Positions 51,537 through 62,290 of a DNA stretch of 64,000 bases are shown one piece after another (the stretch's first letter is position 1; every line of letters begins with the position of its first letter). The translations under genes were made by a program, and so were the position numbers. Origin of the DNA: Chrysoperla carnea (taxonomy: Eukaryota > Arthropoda > Insecta > Neuroptera > Chrysopidae); assembly GCF_905475395.1 (NCBI RefSeq), contig NC_058337.1, positions 97,458,368-97,522,367 of the forward strand, given 5' to 3'. The notes under the pieces are model-generated. The model was not told the DNA's origin and searched no databases. It saw only the letters and a list, made by a program, of their open reading frames with translations.

Positions 51537-52185
51537 TTCCAAAAAAATCGTTGAATTTACTAAAGCTGATAATTTGAGGATTGGTTATAGTAGTTGAGTA
51601 CACACACATTCTACGGTCAGTCAAACGATAGAACAGGGATCAGATATATACTATCGAAAAGTTTTACGTGGTACTGAAATGAATTTATTAAAGCTGGAAA
51701 TTGTTATACTGCTTGAATATTGCAAATAGATAACAATTATGACAGTCAGTCAGTTAAACATTAGAACAGGGATGGTGAGTCAGCCCTTATTTAAGAACAA
51801 TAAATAGATAAAATTAATTTATGATTTCCGTGTATATTACCTGTATATTGCTGTACAACAATTTTCAGCTTTAATAAAATCATTTAAATACCACGGAAAT
51901 CATAAATGAATCTGATCATATTATTTTTCATAAATAAGGGCCGCCTGACCAGCTCTGTTCTAACATTTAACTGCCTGACTGTCATGCAATATACAAGCTG
52001 TATAACAATTTTCAGTTTTAGTTCATTCATTTTAGTACCTTGTAAAACTTAGCCGTTTCAATAGCATATATCTGACCCTGTTCTATCGTTCGCTTGACTG
52101 ACCGCAGTATATGTGTGTACACAACTACTATAACCAAACCTCAAATGAGCAGCTTTAGTAAATTCAACGAATTTTTTTGGCCTGG
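51537..52185. mobile_element. Nearly complete palindromic element of about 650 bp
   Basis: Left end AAAAAAATCGTTGAATTTAC is inverted at 52158-52180. Successive matching pairs include AACGATAGAACAGGG and CCCTGTTCTATCGTT, and TTATTTAAGAACAATAAA near the centre. The arms are about 300 bp. It lies just downstream of the Wnt10 stop. Confidence 0.85.
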
Positions 52186-52509
52186 CCCTTTCATTACAGC
52201 TGCAGGATTAAAAATAAATTAAAAATACGGCTTCCTGATTATAAATACTTTTAACACAAATGGTATAAAATTAATTTTCCAATAAAGCTAATGTCGCGGA
52301 GACTGATATTATTTTTATGTGTTTAATTTTATATAAACATATAAAAACACCCGTTATTATCTAATATAATACGTTAAATATTTATAGGATAAGTATACCC
52401 TACTAAAGCTACAAATCTTGTACAGTCAATGTTAGCTCCGGGCTACTAAAATGCTACAATATATTTACAATTACAATTACCTAGATACTTGGTAATTTCA
52501 ATTAAAAAT

Positions 52510-53106
52510 TTATTTACAAACAGTAATCCATTCTTCATATGTACAATTTTGACATTCAACAAAACAACACCAATGAAATCGACAATGACAGCGTTCAATA
52601 CGTCTCTGTCGGACAATATTATAGCCACGACCACAACACAAAGACGCACAACCGTCACCTCCCGTACTCGTACGGTTACATCGTCGCCCAACCGTACCTG
52701 GTACATCCACAGATACATCTTTTTCACAAAAATTTGGTGAACGTTGATAATATAACAAATCACTTGTTAAATCACGTTTACGATGTAATTTCATTTTACG
52801 TGATGTTCCACCGCGTGGTTTTTGTCGTGGCCTTTTATTTGGATGATTATTATTGCTATTAGCACCGCGTTGATTTTTTGGTGGGCGTTTTCCACGCCGC
52901 GTACCACGTATTTTATTGTTAACATACAGTAATGGTGTACCATTACCTAAATTTGATTGATCCACTAAAATGGCTTGACGAAAACGTTCTTTTAAAATTT
53001 TACCAACAACACGAAAATCTGGTGCAGATTTCCAACACGTTTTTAATTGACAACTGCCTGACATTCCATGACATTTACAGCGTACTTGCATGTTGTTCGC
53101 AACTGC
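52510..53106 (-). CDS. Wnt10: Wnt10, last coding exon (partial)
   Basis: Secreted lipid-modified ligand for Frizzled receptors. The exon encodes the C-terminal 198 residues, phase 0, after the acceptor TTTGTTTCAG (53107-53116), to TAA at 52510-52512. The motif CKCHGMSGSCQLKTCW carries the Ser that Porcupine acylates (first Ser of SGS). The C-terminal Cys domain is complete: NFCEKD, GTVGRRCNRTS, GDGCASLCCGRGYN, ERCHCRFHWCC, and a final VCK. The pattern CGRGYN..RQ.R.ERCHCRFHWCC and YYQRSPNFCE is that of Wnt10 and not Wnt1 or Wnt6. Between the two halves is an Arg/Lys/Pro/Asn-rich insert of about 45 residues. Upstream exons are not visible and should lie to the right, at or beyond the window edge. 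Confidence 0.93.
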   Translation of the reverse strand, partial: AVANNMQVRCKCHGMSGSCQLKTCWKSAPDFRVVGKILKERFRQAILVDQSNLGNGTPLLYVNNKIRGTRRGKRPPKNQRGANSNNNHPNKRPRQKPRGGTSRKMKLHRKRDLTSDLLYYQRSPNFCEKDVSVDVPGTVGRRCNRTSTGGDGCASLCCGRGYNIVRQRRIERCHCRFHWCCFVECQNCTYEEWITVCK

Positions 53107-53454
53107 CTGAAACAAATAAAAAAAAGTTTGTAGTTCATAATTAAATTATAGACACTTCATCCATCGTTTACCAAAACACATGTGATCTTTCGGGTAAGTC
53201 ATTCTACGAAATGCAAATAACTTGAATTTTGATTTCGTCCAAAGTAAATTTCTTAACGATAATTAATCAATTTTCAAAAAATTTGTTTTATAAAATTCTC
53301 TGTGAATGGCTGAGACTTGCGTAAAGGCAATTAAGTTAGGATATAAGCTGTTTTCAATTTTAAATACAGAAATATCCTATGTAATTATTTGATTGAAAAC
53401 TTTGTTGCTTGATTACCAAAATTGCATTCATTTAGACATTTTTTTATCTCAGCC

Positions 53455-53720
53455 AACCCTAGTAAGTCAGTTGGTTAAAGGGTAACCAATTCCGTTCGCA
53501 GTATGCCTCGTGGGTTCGATTCCCATCGTTACAGCAAAAATTAATTTTATTAATTGGTATATGCATGATGGAGGGGCACTCAGCCTCTTAAAATAATTGA
53601 GCTGCTAAATAAAATTGCTAAAAGAAATTGGAAATGTGGTAAAACACATATATGGTATCGCAATGGCTTCTATAGCCTAAGTGTAACCATATAACCATCT
53701 ACGCAAATATCACAACTTGA
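53455..53720 (+). mobile_element. tRNA-derived SINE
   Basis: A perfect RNA polymerase III B box GGTTCGATTCC is at 53513-53523. An A-box-like TAAGTCAGTTGG is at 53463-53474, about 40 bp earlier, as in tRNA genes. There is no acceptor stem, so it is not a functional tRNA. The unrelated body includes GGGGCACTCAGCCTCTT and GGTATCGCAATGGCTTCTAT, which resembles known insect SINE bodies. The 3' limit is approximate. Confidence 0.65.
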
Positions 53721-53876
53721 TCACTCGACTAAATGTAAATCTCTATTACAAAGGGAAAGTGGCTGTATGGCATTCAGGATGTTCTTCTGAGGGATTATAT
53801 ACATATTAAGTACTTTAATTGAAGCGTCCTGATTTTCACATCGTTTCCACCATATTTGATATACATGCGCGATATA

Positions 53877-54068
53877 TACACTCATAAATGACTATTCGTA
53901 AAAACTTGAGGCGCTCAAAATAAATCAAAGTTGCAACATTGTTGATATTTTATATTGAGCGCATCGAGCTTTTAGAAATAGTCATGTATGAGTTACTCAT
54001 AGAAAAAATTATTTTCTACTTTTTAGAACAATAAAAGCTATGCTCTAAAAAGTATTTTTATTAAATTT
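53877..54068. mobile_element. MITE family A, truncated copy
   Basis: Shares CTTGAGGCGCT, ATTGAGCGC, ATTATTTTCTACTTTTTAG and AAAAGTATTTTTATTA with the complete copy at 34877-35191. The outer left arm is missing. Confidence 0.7.
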
Positions 54069-55234
54069 TACCATTTTTAAATATTTCCTATTTTCAATTT
54101 AATTTTATAGGAAATTATGGTACTAGCTGGTGGAAAAAAATTTAAAATATTTGATAAAAAACTGTTCCGTGACAATTTCTGTAATATCTGATTGAGCTAT
54201 TAGTTATAAGTTTATTAGTTATTAATGCACACACAAACACAAACATGTTATGAAGTTTTTAAACAAATTTTTTAAAATTTCATTCTTAATGAATATAAAA
54301 TATTTTTATTAGAGCTATAAAAAAACCATTTAAGTTGTTAATAGGTCTTAAAAAAATATGTAAACAATGTTACTGCTGCAGTACATTACATATTTATTTA
54401 TTTATTTATTTTTAATGAATAAATTTCTATTCAAAAGAAAAAAAAAATTTGAGGATTTGTTTGCGGTTTGAGTATCAAATTATTTTTCATATATTATGAA
54501 TACATATTATATATAGATGCATATATGCGTTATTATGATTATATATGTGAGGTGTTAAGGTGCTCCGCCCTTTTGGGCCACTAACTCTCTCTTCATGTTT
54601 GTAAGGTAGGTGGCCACTGGTGCTTCTGGCAATCATCTTTTCTGTTTTTGTGGGCAAGTCTGTTGTTTGTTGGTTTGCTTGCTTAAAATATATTATCGTC
54701 TCACGATTTATATTTATAATCGTGACTATTATATTTGTACGCGTATATAATTTTTTATATGTGTAATATATTTTGTTTGATGACGGATTCTTAACAGTTT
54801 GATTTTTTACCTATCTCCAAGACAGATTTGCTAATTCAACTGCTTTCCATTAAGAGCGCTCAAAATTTAAGTCTAAGGTGAAATACCCTAGTCAAATTTA
54901 TTTTAACTGTGACACAAGCAATGGAATATTTTATTTGATAAGTGGTGGAATAAACCGTCAACGATAGATATATAATAATTAGAAATTTTTCTCAATTTTT
55001 ACTAATTTGATGAAACACCCCCCTCTCTATCTCGAAAATGGCCGCTCTGATTAAGTGAGACATCAAGGGCCTACAAATTTGTTTCACTTATAGAGGTATT
55101 CCATTTAACCAGTGTCTCAGATATCCAAATATAAATAAATATCTGTCTCATTTACAGAAGATTCCATTAATAGAGGTTATTATTATTAATAAATAATAAT
55201 AAGGTATTATCAAAATCATTGTTGCTACAAAAAT

Positions 55235-55923
55235 TACGAATACCGAGCTTCCGAGCGAAATCTTGTGCCTTGTTTTTCAATCATCGGTCCACTTAACGGA
55301 ATGTTTTTGTTAAGACGTTGCTTGACCCATGTTAGCAAACACTGTTCAAGTTCAGGGTATTCTGATAAACGTACACGTTTTAGTTTTCGTTGTCTTTCAG
55401 AACATGAACATGTGATTGAATTTATCTTTATTCTGAATTATTCTACAAAGAGCAGATTTTGGGACATTAAATTCAACACAGACTTCATCGCGTGTCTTCT
55501 CACTTTCATAAACGAATATTAACTTCAGCTTTTCACGTACTGATAACAATTTGAGTCGTCGTTTCAGCATTTTTCAAATAAACATTCTTACGATAGTAAT
55601 GCAAATCTAAAACTGAGGGTCTTTGAGGTTTAAAATTAGTGTGGAATTTGTGGGTAGAATAAGAATAAGTAATTAAACATACAACACCGTATGTGTTATC
55701 TCAGTTCTCAGTTACAGAGGTTAATGCATAAAAAATTTGCTCGCTGACTCAGTTATAGAGGTAACGGTGACGATATAATCGAAAGAACGAATACCAGATA
55801 TAGAGGTTTGCTTCGTTTCACTAACAGAGATATATAACAGTGCTACAGTGTTGGTACCTCAGCATGAGTTCCAGTTATGGAGGTTTCTCACTTATTCAGG
55901 TCCTACTTAACCAAGTTCCACTG
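55235..55923 (-). pseudogene. Tigger/pogo transposase remnant with one terminal repeat
   Basis: On the minus strand from ATG at 55570, KRRLKLLSVREKLKLIF and VEFNVPKSALCRIIQNKDKF match the psq-type helix-turn-helix of Tigger/pogo transposases. A stop and frameshift follow. The next frame gives RLSEYPELEQCLLTWVKQ and NIPLSGPMIEKQ, the CENP-B-type DNA-binding segment. The DDE domain is absent. The right terminus CAGTGGAACTTGG (minus strand, from 55923) is flanked by TA, the duplication typical of Tc1/mariner-like elements. The left end is not clear but related text runs to about 55040. Confidence 0.8.
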
Positions 55924-56373
55924 TATATGTCCTATGAGAGACAATGCTCCACATTGACACAGAAGCTTATTTACTACGCGATAGAAAGTTAGGGTTCATG
56001 GGAAAGTTAGGGTAAAAGTTAGTAATCCCACCTGTAAACGAATTAGAAAACTGAAAACAATGTAAATGACTTGATTATTCACGAGTAATAATATTGAATT
56101 ACAAACATATCTACTTTTAAAAATTTTAGTTTAATTGAACATCCCTACGTTTGAAAGTAGATATAAGAATTATCGTAGAAAAGTAGATATTATCATTTAA
56201 CTTGACCTGGTGTTAGAACTACAATAATTCTAGTGTTATTTTATGATACATATGTATAAAAAGAAGAAATCTGAAAGTACAATACAAAAACAACAATAAT
56301 GATAATAATTGTTAAGCTTAAAATGTTAAGCAACTTAACTCATTCATAATATGTTTCTATTATTATAGTCTTA

Positions 56374-56670
56374 CTAGCGGCCCCGACGGACGTTGTCCCG
56401 TAAAAACGTAACTCCAATTCATGAATACCTATACTACGTTTAGCCTGTCCGCTAAACCCATCCCGCTAAACCCCAATTTAACTCCTATTTATTGGAGTGG
56501 CCTGACCTTCGACCTTTGGCCTGACCTTTGATAGTAGAGCTCGCTGCGCTCGCATATGGCTCTAATAAATGCCTATTGACAATACCTGAATACTATTAAA
56601 AATACATAGTACATATAGTATACATAATGTGATATGATTTATATGCGCTCCCACCATTTAATGAAATTTC
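56374..56670 (-). mobile_element. Dispersed repeat family R, reverse copy with Helitron-like end
   Basis: On the minus strand: TAAATGGTGGGAGCGCATAT, ATGCGAGCGCAGCGAGCTC, then TTTAGCGGACAGGCTAAAC, ending in a GC-rich segment and CTAG (56374-56377) followed by T. The order matches 41690-42560. Confidence 0.55.
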
Positions 56671-56835
56671 ATTTTTTTGGTACGGAGCCCTCAAAAACAG
56701 TTGTACTGGACCAAATTCTCTAAACCATTCTCGAATCTCCACGAACACACAAAAAAAATTTCATCAAAATCGGTCCAGCCGTCTAGGAGGAGTTCAATTA
56801 CATACACACGCACACAAGAAATATATATATTAAGA
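56670..56835 (+). repeat. GGTACGGAGCCCT-type repeat
   Basis: GGTACGGAGCCCTCAAAAAC and AAAATCGGTCCAGCCGTCTA with ACATACACACGCACAC. A relative of 18835-19135. A 89-codon plus frame here (56677-56946) is repeat text and not a gene. Confidence 0.6.
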
Positions 56836-56879
56836 TGTATATATATTATATATCTAAATATTTTTGTGAATATCTGTGT

Positions 56880-57185
56880 AATACAAAGTGGTTCTAAAGA
56901 AATTGTGTATGAGAAAAAAAAATTAAGGAAGGTAAACGGAAATTAAAGAAAAAAATTAAATGCAATAAATGGTGGAAACGCATATAAATAATGCCGTATA
57001 TTAACTTATTATGTACTTATCTATTTATTTGCGCTCCCACCATATTTAACTAGAATCACTAACAGGTATTTGAGTTGTATTGAGGTATTATTTATTATTA
57101 TTAAGGTATTGTGAATATGTATTCATTAGAGCTATATGCGAGCACAGCGAAATCGACTGCCAAAGACTTCAGCCAGGCCAGATTT
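56880..57185 (+). mobile_element. Dispersed repeat family R, forward copy
   Basis: AATAAATGGTGGAAACGCAT (about 56963), TTATTATGTACTTATC, TTATTTGCGCTCC and GAGCTATATGCGAGCACAGC. It is uninterrupted at the point where the 41690 copy carries the MITE. Confidence 0.6.
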
Positions 57186-58741
57186 ATCTATCTTTTCTGA
57201 AAAGTTTCATATCGATTTTCTGCTCGGTTTATGAGTAATTAAATATCAAAGTTAGAGTTTTCACCAAAAAGGCAATTCCTTTTAGCAAAACACGTGTATC
57301 GGCGCATATCTACCATTTCTATATTTTGTAATTTACTAAAAAATTTATTTTGTCAATATCTGTGAGGTTAAATGAAATTAATTCTTGAAAAGGAAAATTA
57401 ATTCTTGAAAGAATGATATTTAGGAAAATATGCGTAATAAATCAATAGTTCAAACCTGCTTACACATTTGAAATCTTTGAAAAGCTTTCTAAAAAATGGA
57501 GAAATCAAAATTTACGTAGTAGGTGAACGCTAGAGAAAATAAAGCCACGATTGACTATATCGTGTGCAATATATCTTTCGGCTGTACAGCAATATGTTAT
57601 CTTTTTGCATTAATCTGCAAAAATGATGAACATATGAACACCTGAGCTAAGAAGAAATACTTTTTGTAACATATTTGGATTGATGGAGCGAAAAGAAAAT
57701 ACAGCAAGCATTAAAAGTAAATAAGATTTAAAAAAAAATACAAATCAGTTCAGTTTCCTTTCCTTTTAGAAAATATGTAAACTTTAATTTGGTTTACATT
57801 GTAATTTCGTTTTAAAATATACATTATAAGTTATTATATTTTTATTATATATTCATATATATACATACATACTTTTCGTACTAATGATAAATAGAGGCAG
57901 CAAATATAAAAAGTACATATTAAACAAAGACAAAATTATTATATCTAAAATACTGCAGCGTATTTTAAAACCTAAGACCACCCATATTTAATCTATGTAT
58001 ACCGTGCGTTTTTTAAATCATTTTACATTGATAAGACACGGGCCAACGTGTTCTTTATCCCCAGCTAGGCAACTTCTTACATAAGATGTTCTCTTTCACA
58101 GCTCCTCGACTATTTATTTTTGGCTACACAAGCTTGAAATTAACGAATATTGGGTTTTTGTTCTGTTATTTTCACAGGAAGATCATTGAATAACAAATGG
58201 AATACCTATTTTGTCCGGCATTCGTCAAAATCATTGACCGACACATTGAAAATTGTATTTTCGAAGTTGAATTTTCCCGGGTCCTAAGAAAGGACATTCC
58301 GTTACCTTGAATGTTCTATTGAAAAATTTTTCCCAGCAGGACATAAAAAAACTCATACAACACACACAACCACTAAGTTTTAGGAGTGGGCTTGTGGTCT
58401 AGTAGAGATGCATTTGCTCATTCAATTCATCATATTATACTTTATTTTAAGTAAATTACAAAATAAATATCTAAGAGAACATAAGATACATGTTGTATTT
58501 AATGTGATAGAATGAATAAACAATAAACGTGTATATATATGTATACATAGTATAAAAGGAATTCACCTTCCGCGTATGTCTAAACCACGCAACAAATTTT
58601 AAAGCGTTTTCATCATGTAGATAATTTTTTCCGATAGGTTGATATGTATAAAACATCCAAATTAACATTTCGTAATTGTAAATAATAAAGATATTTTGGT
58701 ACCAAGTTTTACTTCCTTTTTTACTTCAAAATCTAAATTGT

Positions 58742-58770
58742 ACCCGTCCGAAGCCGAATCGGGTTGCTAG
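58742..58770 (+). mobile_element. Helitron-like 3' end
   Basis: ACCCGTCCGAAGCCGAATCG closes with GGGTTG and CTAG, then T. The hairpin ACCCG/CGGGT precedes CTAG by two bases. Confidence 0.45.
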
Positions 58771-60344
58771 TGAATTTAGAAAAAATTAGAAAACAAACGG
58801 TATATATTTATAAAAATTATCAAAATAATTTTTGTAAATTAAAATTTATTATGTTTCAATAAAATGCGTACCCTTTGGACACTTAATATATACAACTAAA
58901 GCGTTGCTGAAAATGTCTTTAGGCAAAAGGGTTTTGTATAACAGCGTTTTAAAGAGTTTTAATCAGCGTCTTAAAGGAAACCGTAAAGTGGTCATCCAAA
59001 CGGTTGATCGTTATAGAGAGGGACCTGAATAAAGTACACTGTCTAGCTGTCTTTGTCTTCTTATATTACTTCTATGAGAGAAACAGACATGCACGGGTTT
59101 ATACAAAATATTAATATTCGCGCTTAGTCAGGCTGCAAGACAATGAGGGAAGATGGTCCCTTATTTCGGTCTATTTTTTAGCGGTCAATAATTCACTTAT
59201 TGCGTTTTCTATGCTTTTAAGCCTCAATGTTATATAACCATGTATAGAGTGCGCGAATGCCCATGCTAGCCATAAGTGAGAGTGTCCGCAGGTAAGAGAG
59301 GGAGGACGCCGCCGAACTACCAAATCTCTCTGTATTATATGATGACGTCACATAGAGGAAATGATGTGGCAACTCGACAGCATTCTCAATCTCACTGTTC
59401 TCATGCATAATTTATTAAGTATCGAATTTAATAACTTATAAACATTCTACACGTTACAATATTTTGTAACCTGTTGATCGGAATTTAGACAAATAAACAG
59501 ATACAGTGTTTCACCGACACTACGAGGCAGCCTTGCCTCGCCTCGGTGTCTTGATTACGAGACACGAGTTCATAATAATCCTATTCAATAAAATACAGAG
59601 GCTGAATGGGAGAGTGAAAGTTTTCTTAATAAAAAATTTTGTCTTCAAATTCGTTTAAGAACACACAAATCCATTACTAGAATCCTTTTTACGTGGAAAA
59701 AAGATGTCAAAAGGGAATAGAAGTTTGTGTGGAATATTTGTAGTGTTTTTTTTAGATGAGATTATTAGGTGTATATGATGATTAATAATAATGATTAGGT
59801 TTATAAATATTAGGTGATATACGATGTTATGATGTTAGATATATATATAGAGACTAGTTAGATATATGTAATATTCACACAAAGTTATTGTTTTTTTTTG
59901 TTTTTTTTGTACCCAAGGAAGTCATTTGTGTCCGCATCTAGTTTTTAAAGCTAATCTTCTGTATATACGTAGATTGTAATATTAAAATCATGATGTAGTA
60001 TTTAAAACAAATTAATAAAAAATTTAAAAAATAAAAATACAGAACTTGAAGAGAGATAACTTATTAAATTACTTTTATAAAGAAGTAATCAAAATATTAA
60101 AATAAGTGAGAAAACATTATACGTTTGTGTACATAGTATTTGATATTATTTATTCATTCTAATAAGTAGATATGGAATATTTCACGTGGAATGGACGAAA
60201 TGACTCAAGCAGTTTCTAGCGAAAAACAAATATCTATATTATACGTTTATATTAATAACGACTTACTTTGCAAATAATGTATGGTACCCAAACAGGTTTC
60301 TTATGATGGTCACCTTTACGATTAGCTTATATTTTTCTTCTTCC

Positions 60345-61250
60345 TTACAGTACAGACGTACGGTTTAAATCCAAGTTACGGCTGGATAGGTGAAATATTT
60401 GGATGCCATGCTTCCACAATGTATCTTGGGTGGTATTTCGGAGAAGTGATAATACTGCTTGATTTTTTTTTATAGCAAACATATCCTGCGAGAAAGACTC
60501 GCTACTAATAATCTTACCTATGTTAGGATTTTGAAATCGACACTGCTTGAATATGAACTTTTTCTTAAGCAGCTTCGTCTTTTGAAGAGGGTTTATAGCC
60601 TTGTGTTCGTACAGTGTTTTGTACACGTCAATTTATGCAAATTCCGAAGGCCAGCCTAGCTTCCGAGTCGTCAGTTGGTTTTTTTGATCGATGGTCAAGT
60701 ACAGCTTCATAAGCAGCCAGATTGCAGTTGTCGCAGTTCTTGTAGAATATCAAGGTATGTACTCCGGTTTGGATCTCTTTCGAAGCTATGATTTTACGGG
60801 TGCAAATGTTGGAGCTTTATATTAGACTCAATAGCGGAAAGCTTCCTGGTAAATGCGAACAAAAAGTTCTAGAAGAAGTTACAGAATGCATTTCTTCTTC
60901 ATATGGTAGACTGGCGTGGGATCCATTTCATATTTGTATCTCAGAAAGTAGTACAGCTCAGATAGGTGGTACGCACAGAAGTAGCGTTTCCTTCTGTGGT
61001 TAGCCCGTTCTGCACATATCGATGAAAACTTCTTGCTTAATTACATGCATAAGCTCTTTGTGAACTTCGAAGCTCAGCTGATCAAAGGAAGGACAACGTG
61101 AGATCAACGGAAAGCCCACAGGAGTCAAGATGATGGTAGAACATACCCCGGTGATCACGATTACGATCATATTCAAAGAGAGCGTATTTCAGTTCTTAGG
61201 TTAGAAGAGCCAAATTATTATCTAGTTTACGATTAGTCGGATCAAACACA
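60345..61250. other. Less AT-rich island with decayed reading frames
   Basis: Base composition and codon-like texture differ from the surroundings. On the minus strand several interrupted frames read like degraded protein, for example FDQLSFEVHKELMHVIKQ near 61080. No family is recognised. Probably an old transposon or pseudogene. Confidence 0.35.
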
Positions 61251-61267
61251 AGGTGCAAGACGATGCA

Positions 61268-61268
<1 letters not shown>

Positions 61269-61306
<38 letters not shown>

Positions 61307-61307
61307 C
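61269..61307 (+). repeat. (ATT)n microsatellite
   Basis: About 13 perfect trinucleotide units followed by ATCATT. Confidence 0.95.
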
Positions 61308-62236
61308 ATTATTTATATTATCTATCATTAGTTAATATACATTTCTTAATTATGTTTTGTTATATGGTTTTTGAAAAAGTGTGGGAAATATATTTTACAT
61401 TTTAGACGTTATTATAAATTTTATTATATGCAATTATATATGTGTTTAGTTTAGTGTTTAGTAGTACTAATTTTATTTTATAAAATCATAATTTATTATT
61501 ATTTTTATTCATAATTAAATTTCATTGTTTGTAATTAACAATTGTAGTAATTACAAATTATTAACTGTTAATTTTTTTTAAATATTTTATACATTTGAAT
61601 GAGGCGAACAAAAATCTAGTTCAACGTATTTAAGTTAAAAAAATTTGTATTAAATTCCCAGTATTCCCATTATAGGGAAGTTCGAATGAGTTTGTAAGAG
61701 CAATGACACAGGGCATTTTTTTATACCCTTTATGTAACTCTCAGAAATGTTGATTGAAACACCAGCATTTTGATATAAAAGTCTCTAAAACCACCTAATC
61801 CGTACATTCCGTATGGGCATATGCGTGTATGTCCGTGACCATGATAAATAAAAAATAAGACAAGAGGGCAAGGGGGAATTTTTATAGCGAGTCGCGATCG
61901 TTCCTTGGGTCACGCGTCCACAGCAGCCAATCGTATGTGATAGAAGAAAAGTTTAGTACATGACTTTAGCTTTACTGAAAGCCTCTAGTTTTATCTTTCA
62001 AGGTATTTTTTTCGGTCAAATACTTCCGGTAGTGAATAAATTTTGTTTTTCAAACGAATTAAGTTAATCGTCTCTATCCCATTGTGTCTATCCCATCTAG
62101 AATTATTATTTGAAAGAAGTTTGAGTTTCGGGGAGCTAATTCTTGAAAAAAATAAAAAGTTAGATCAAATCCCTTTATGTAATTTTGACTAAAGTAGCTA
62201 AGACTATGTATAGAAATTTTTTGAATGATCAGAAAA

Positions 62237-62290
62237 TAGGTTAGGTTAGATTATATTGGCTGTTCACGAGAGAGACACTTAGGCCATAGG
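62237..62290 (-). repeat. TAACC-tailed repeat, reverse copy
   Basis: GGTTAGGTTAG leads through TATTGGCTGTTC to AGGCCATAGG. The reverse complement parallels 35711-35765. Confidence 0.5.

Larger units (their letters stand above)
43262..52509. other. Spacer between ninaC and Wnt10
   Basis: About 9 kb with no gene I can support. It should contain the ninaC promoter and any 5' UTR exon, and the Wnt10 3' UTR next to 52509. Contents I can name: Helitron-like ends, three foldback elements and a diverged tandem repeat. The stretch 49700-50040 is almost pure A/T. TACAGG(G)TGG/TTG strings at about 45972 and 46191 look like transposon edges but cannot be resolved. Confidence 0.6.

Noticed and set aside
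52446-52763. Overlapping minus and plus frames across the Wnt10 exon
   Set aside because: Shadows of the Wnt10 frame, which alone carries the conserved Cys pattern.
53463-53535. Possible functional tRNA gene
   Set aside because: The A and B boxes are present, but the ends do not form an acceptor stem and the anticodon arm is not convincing; a SINE head explains it better.
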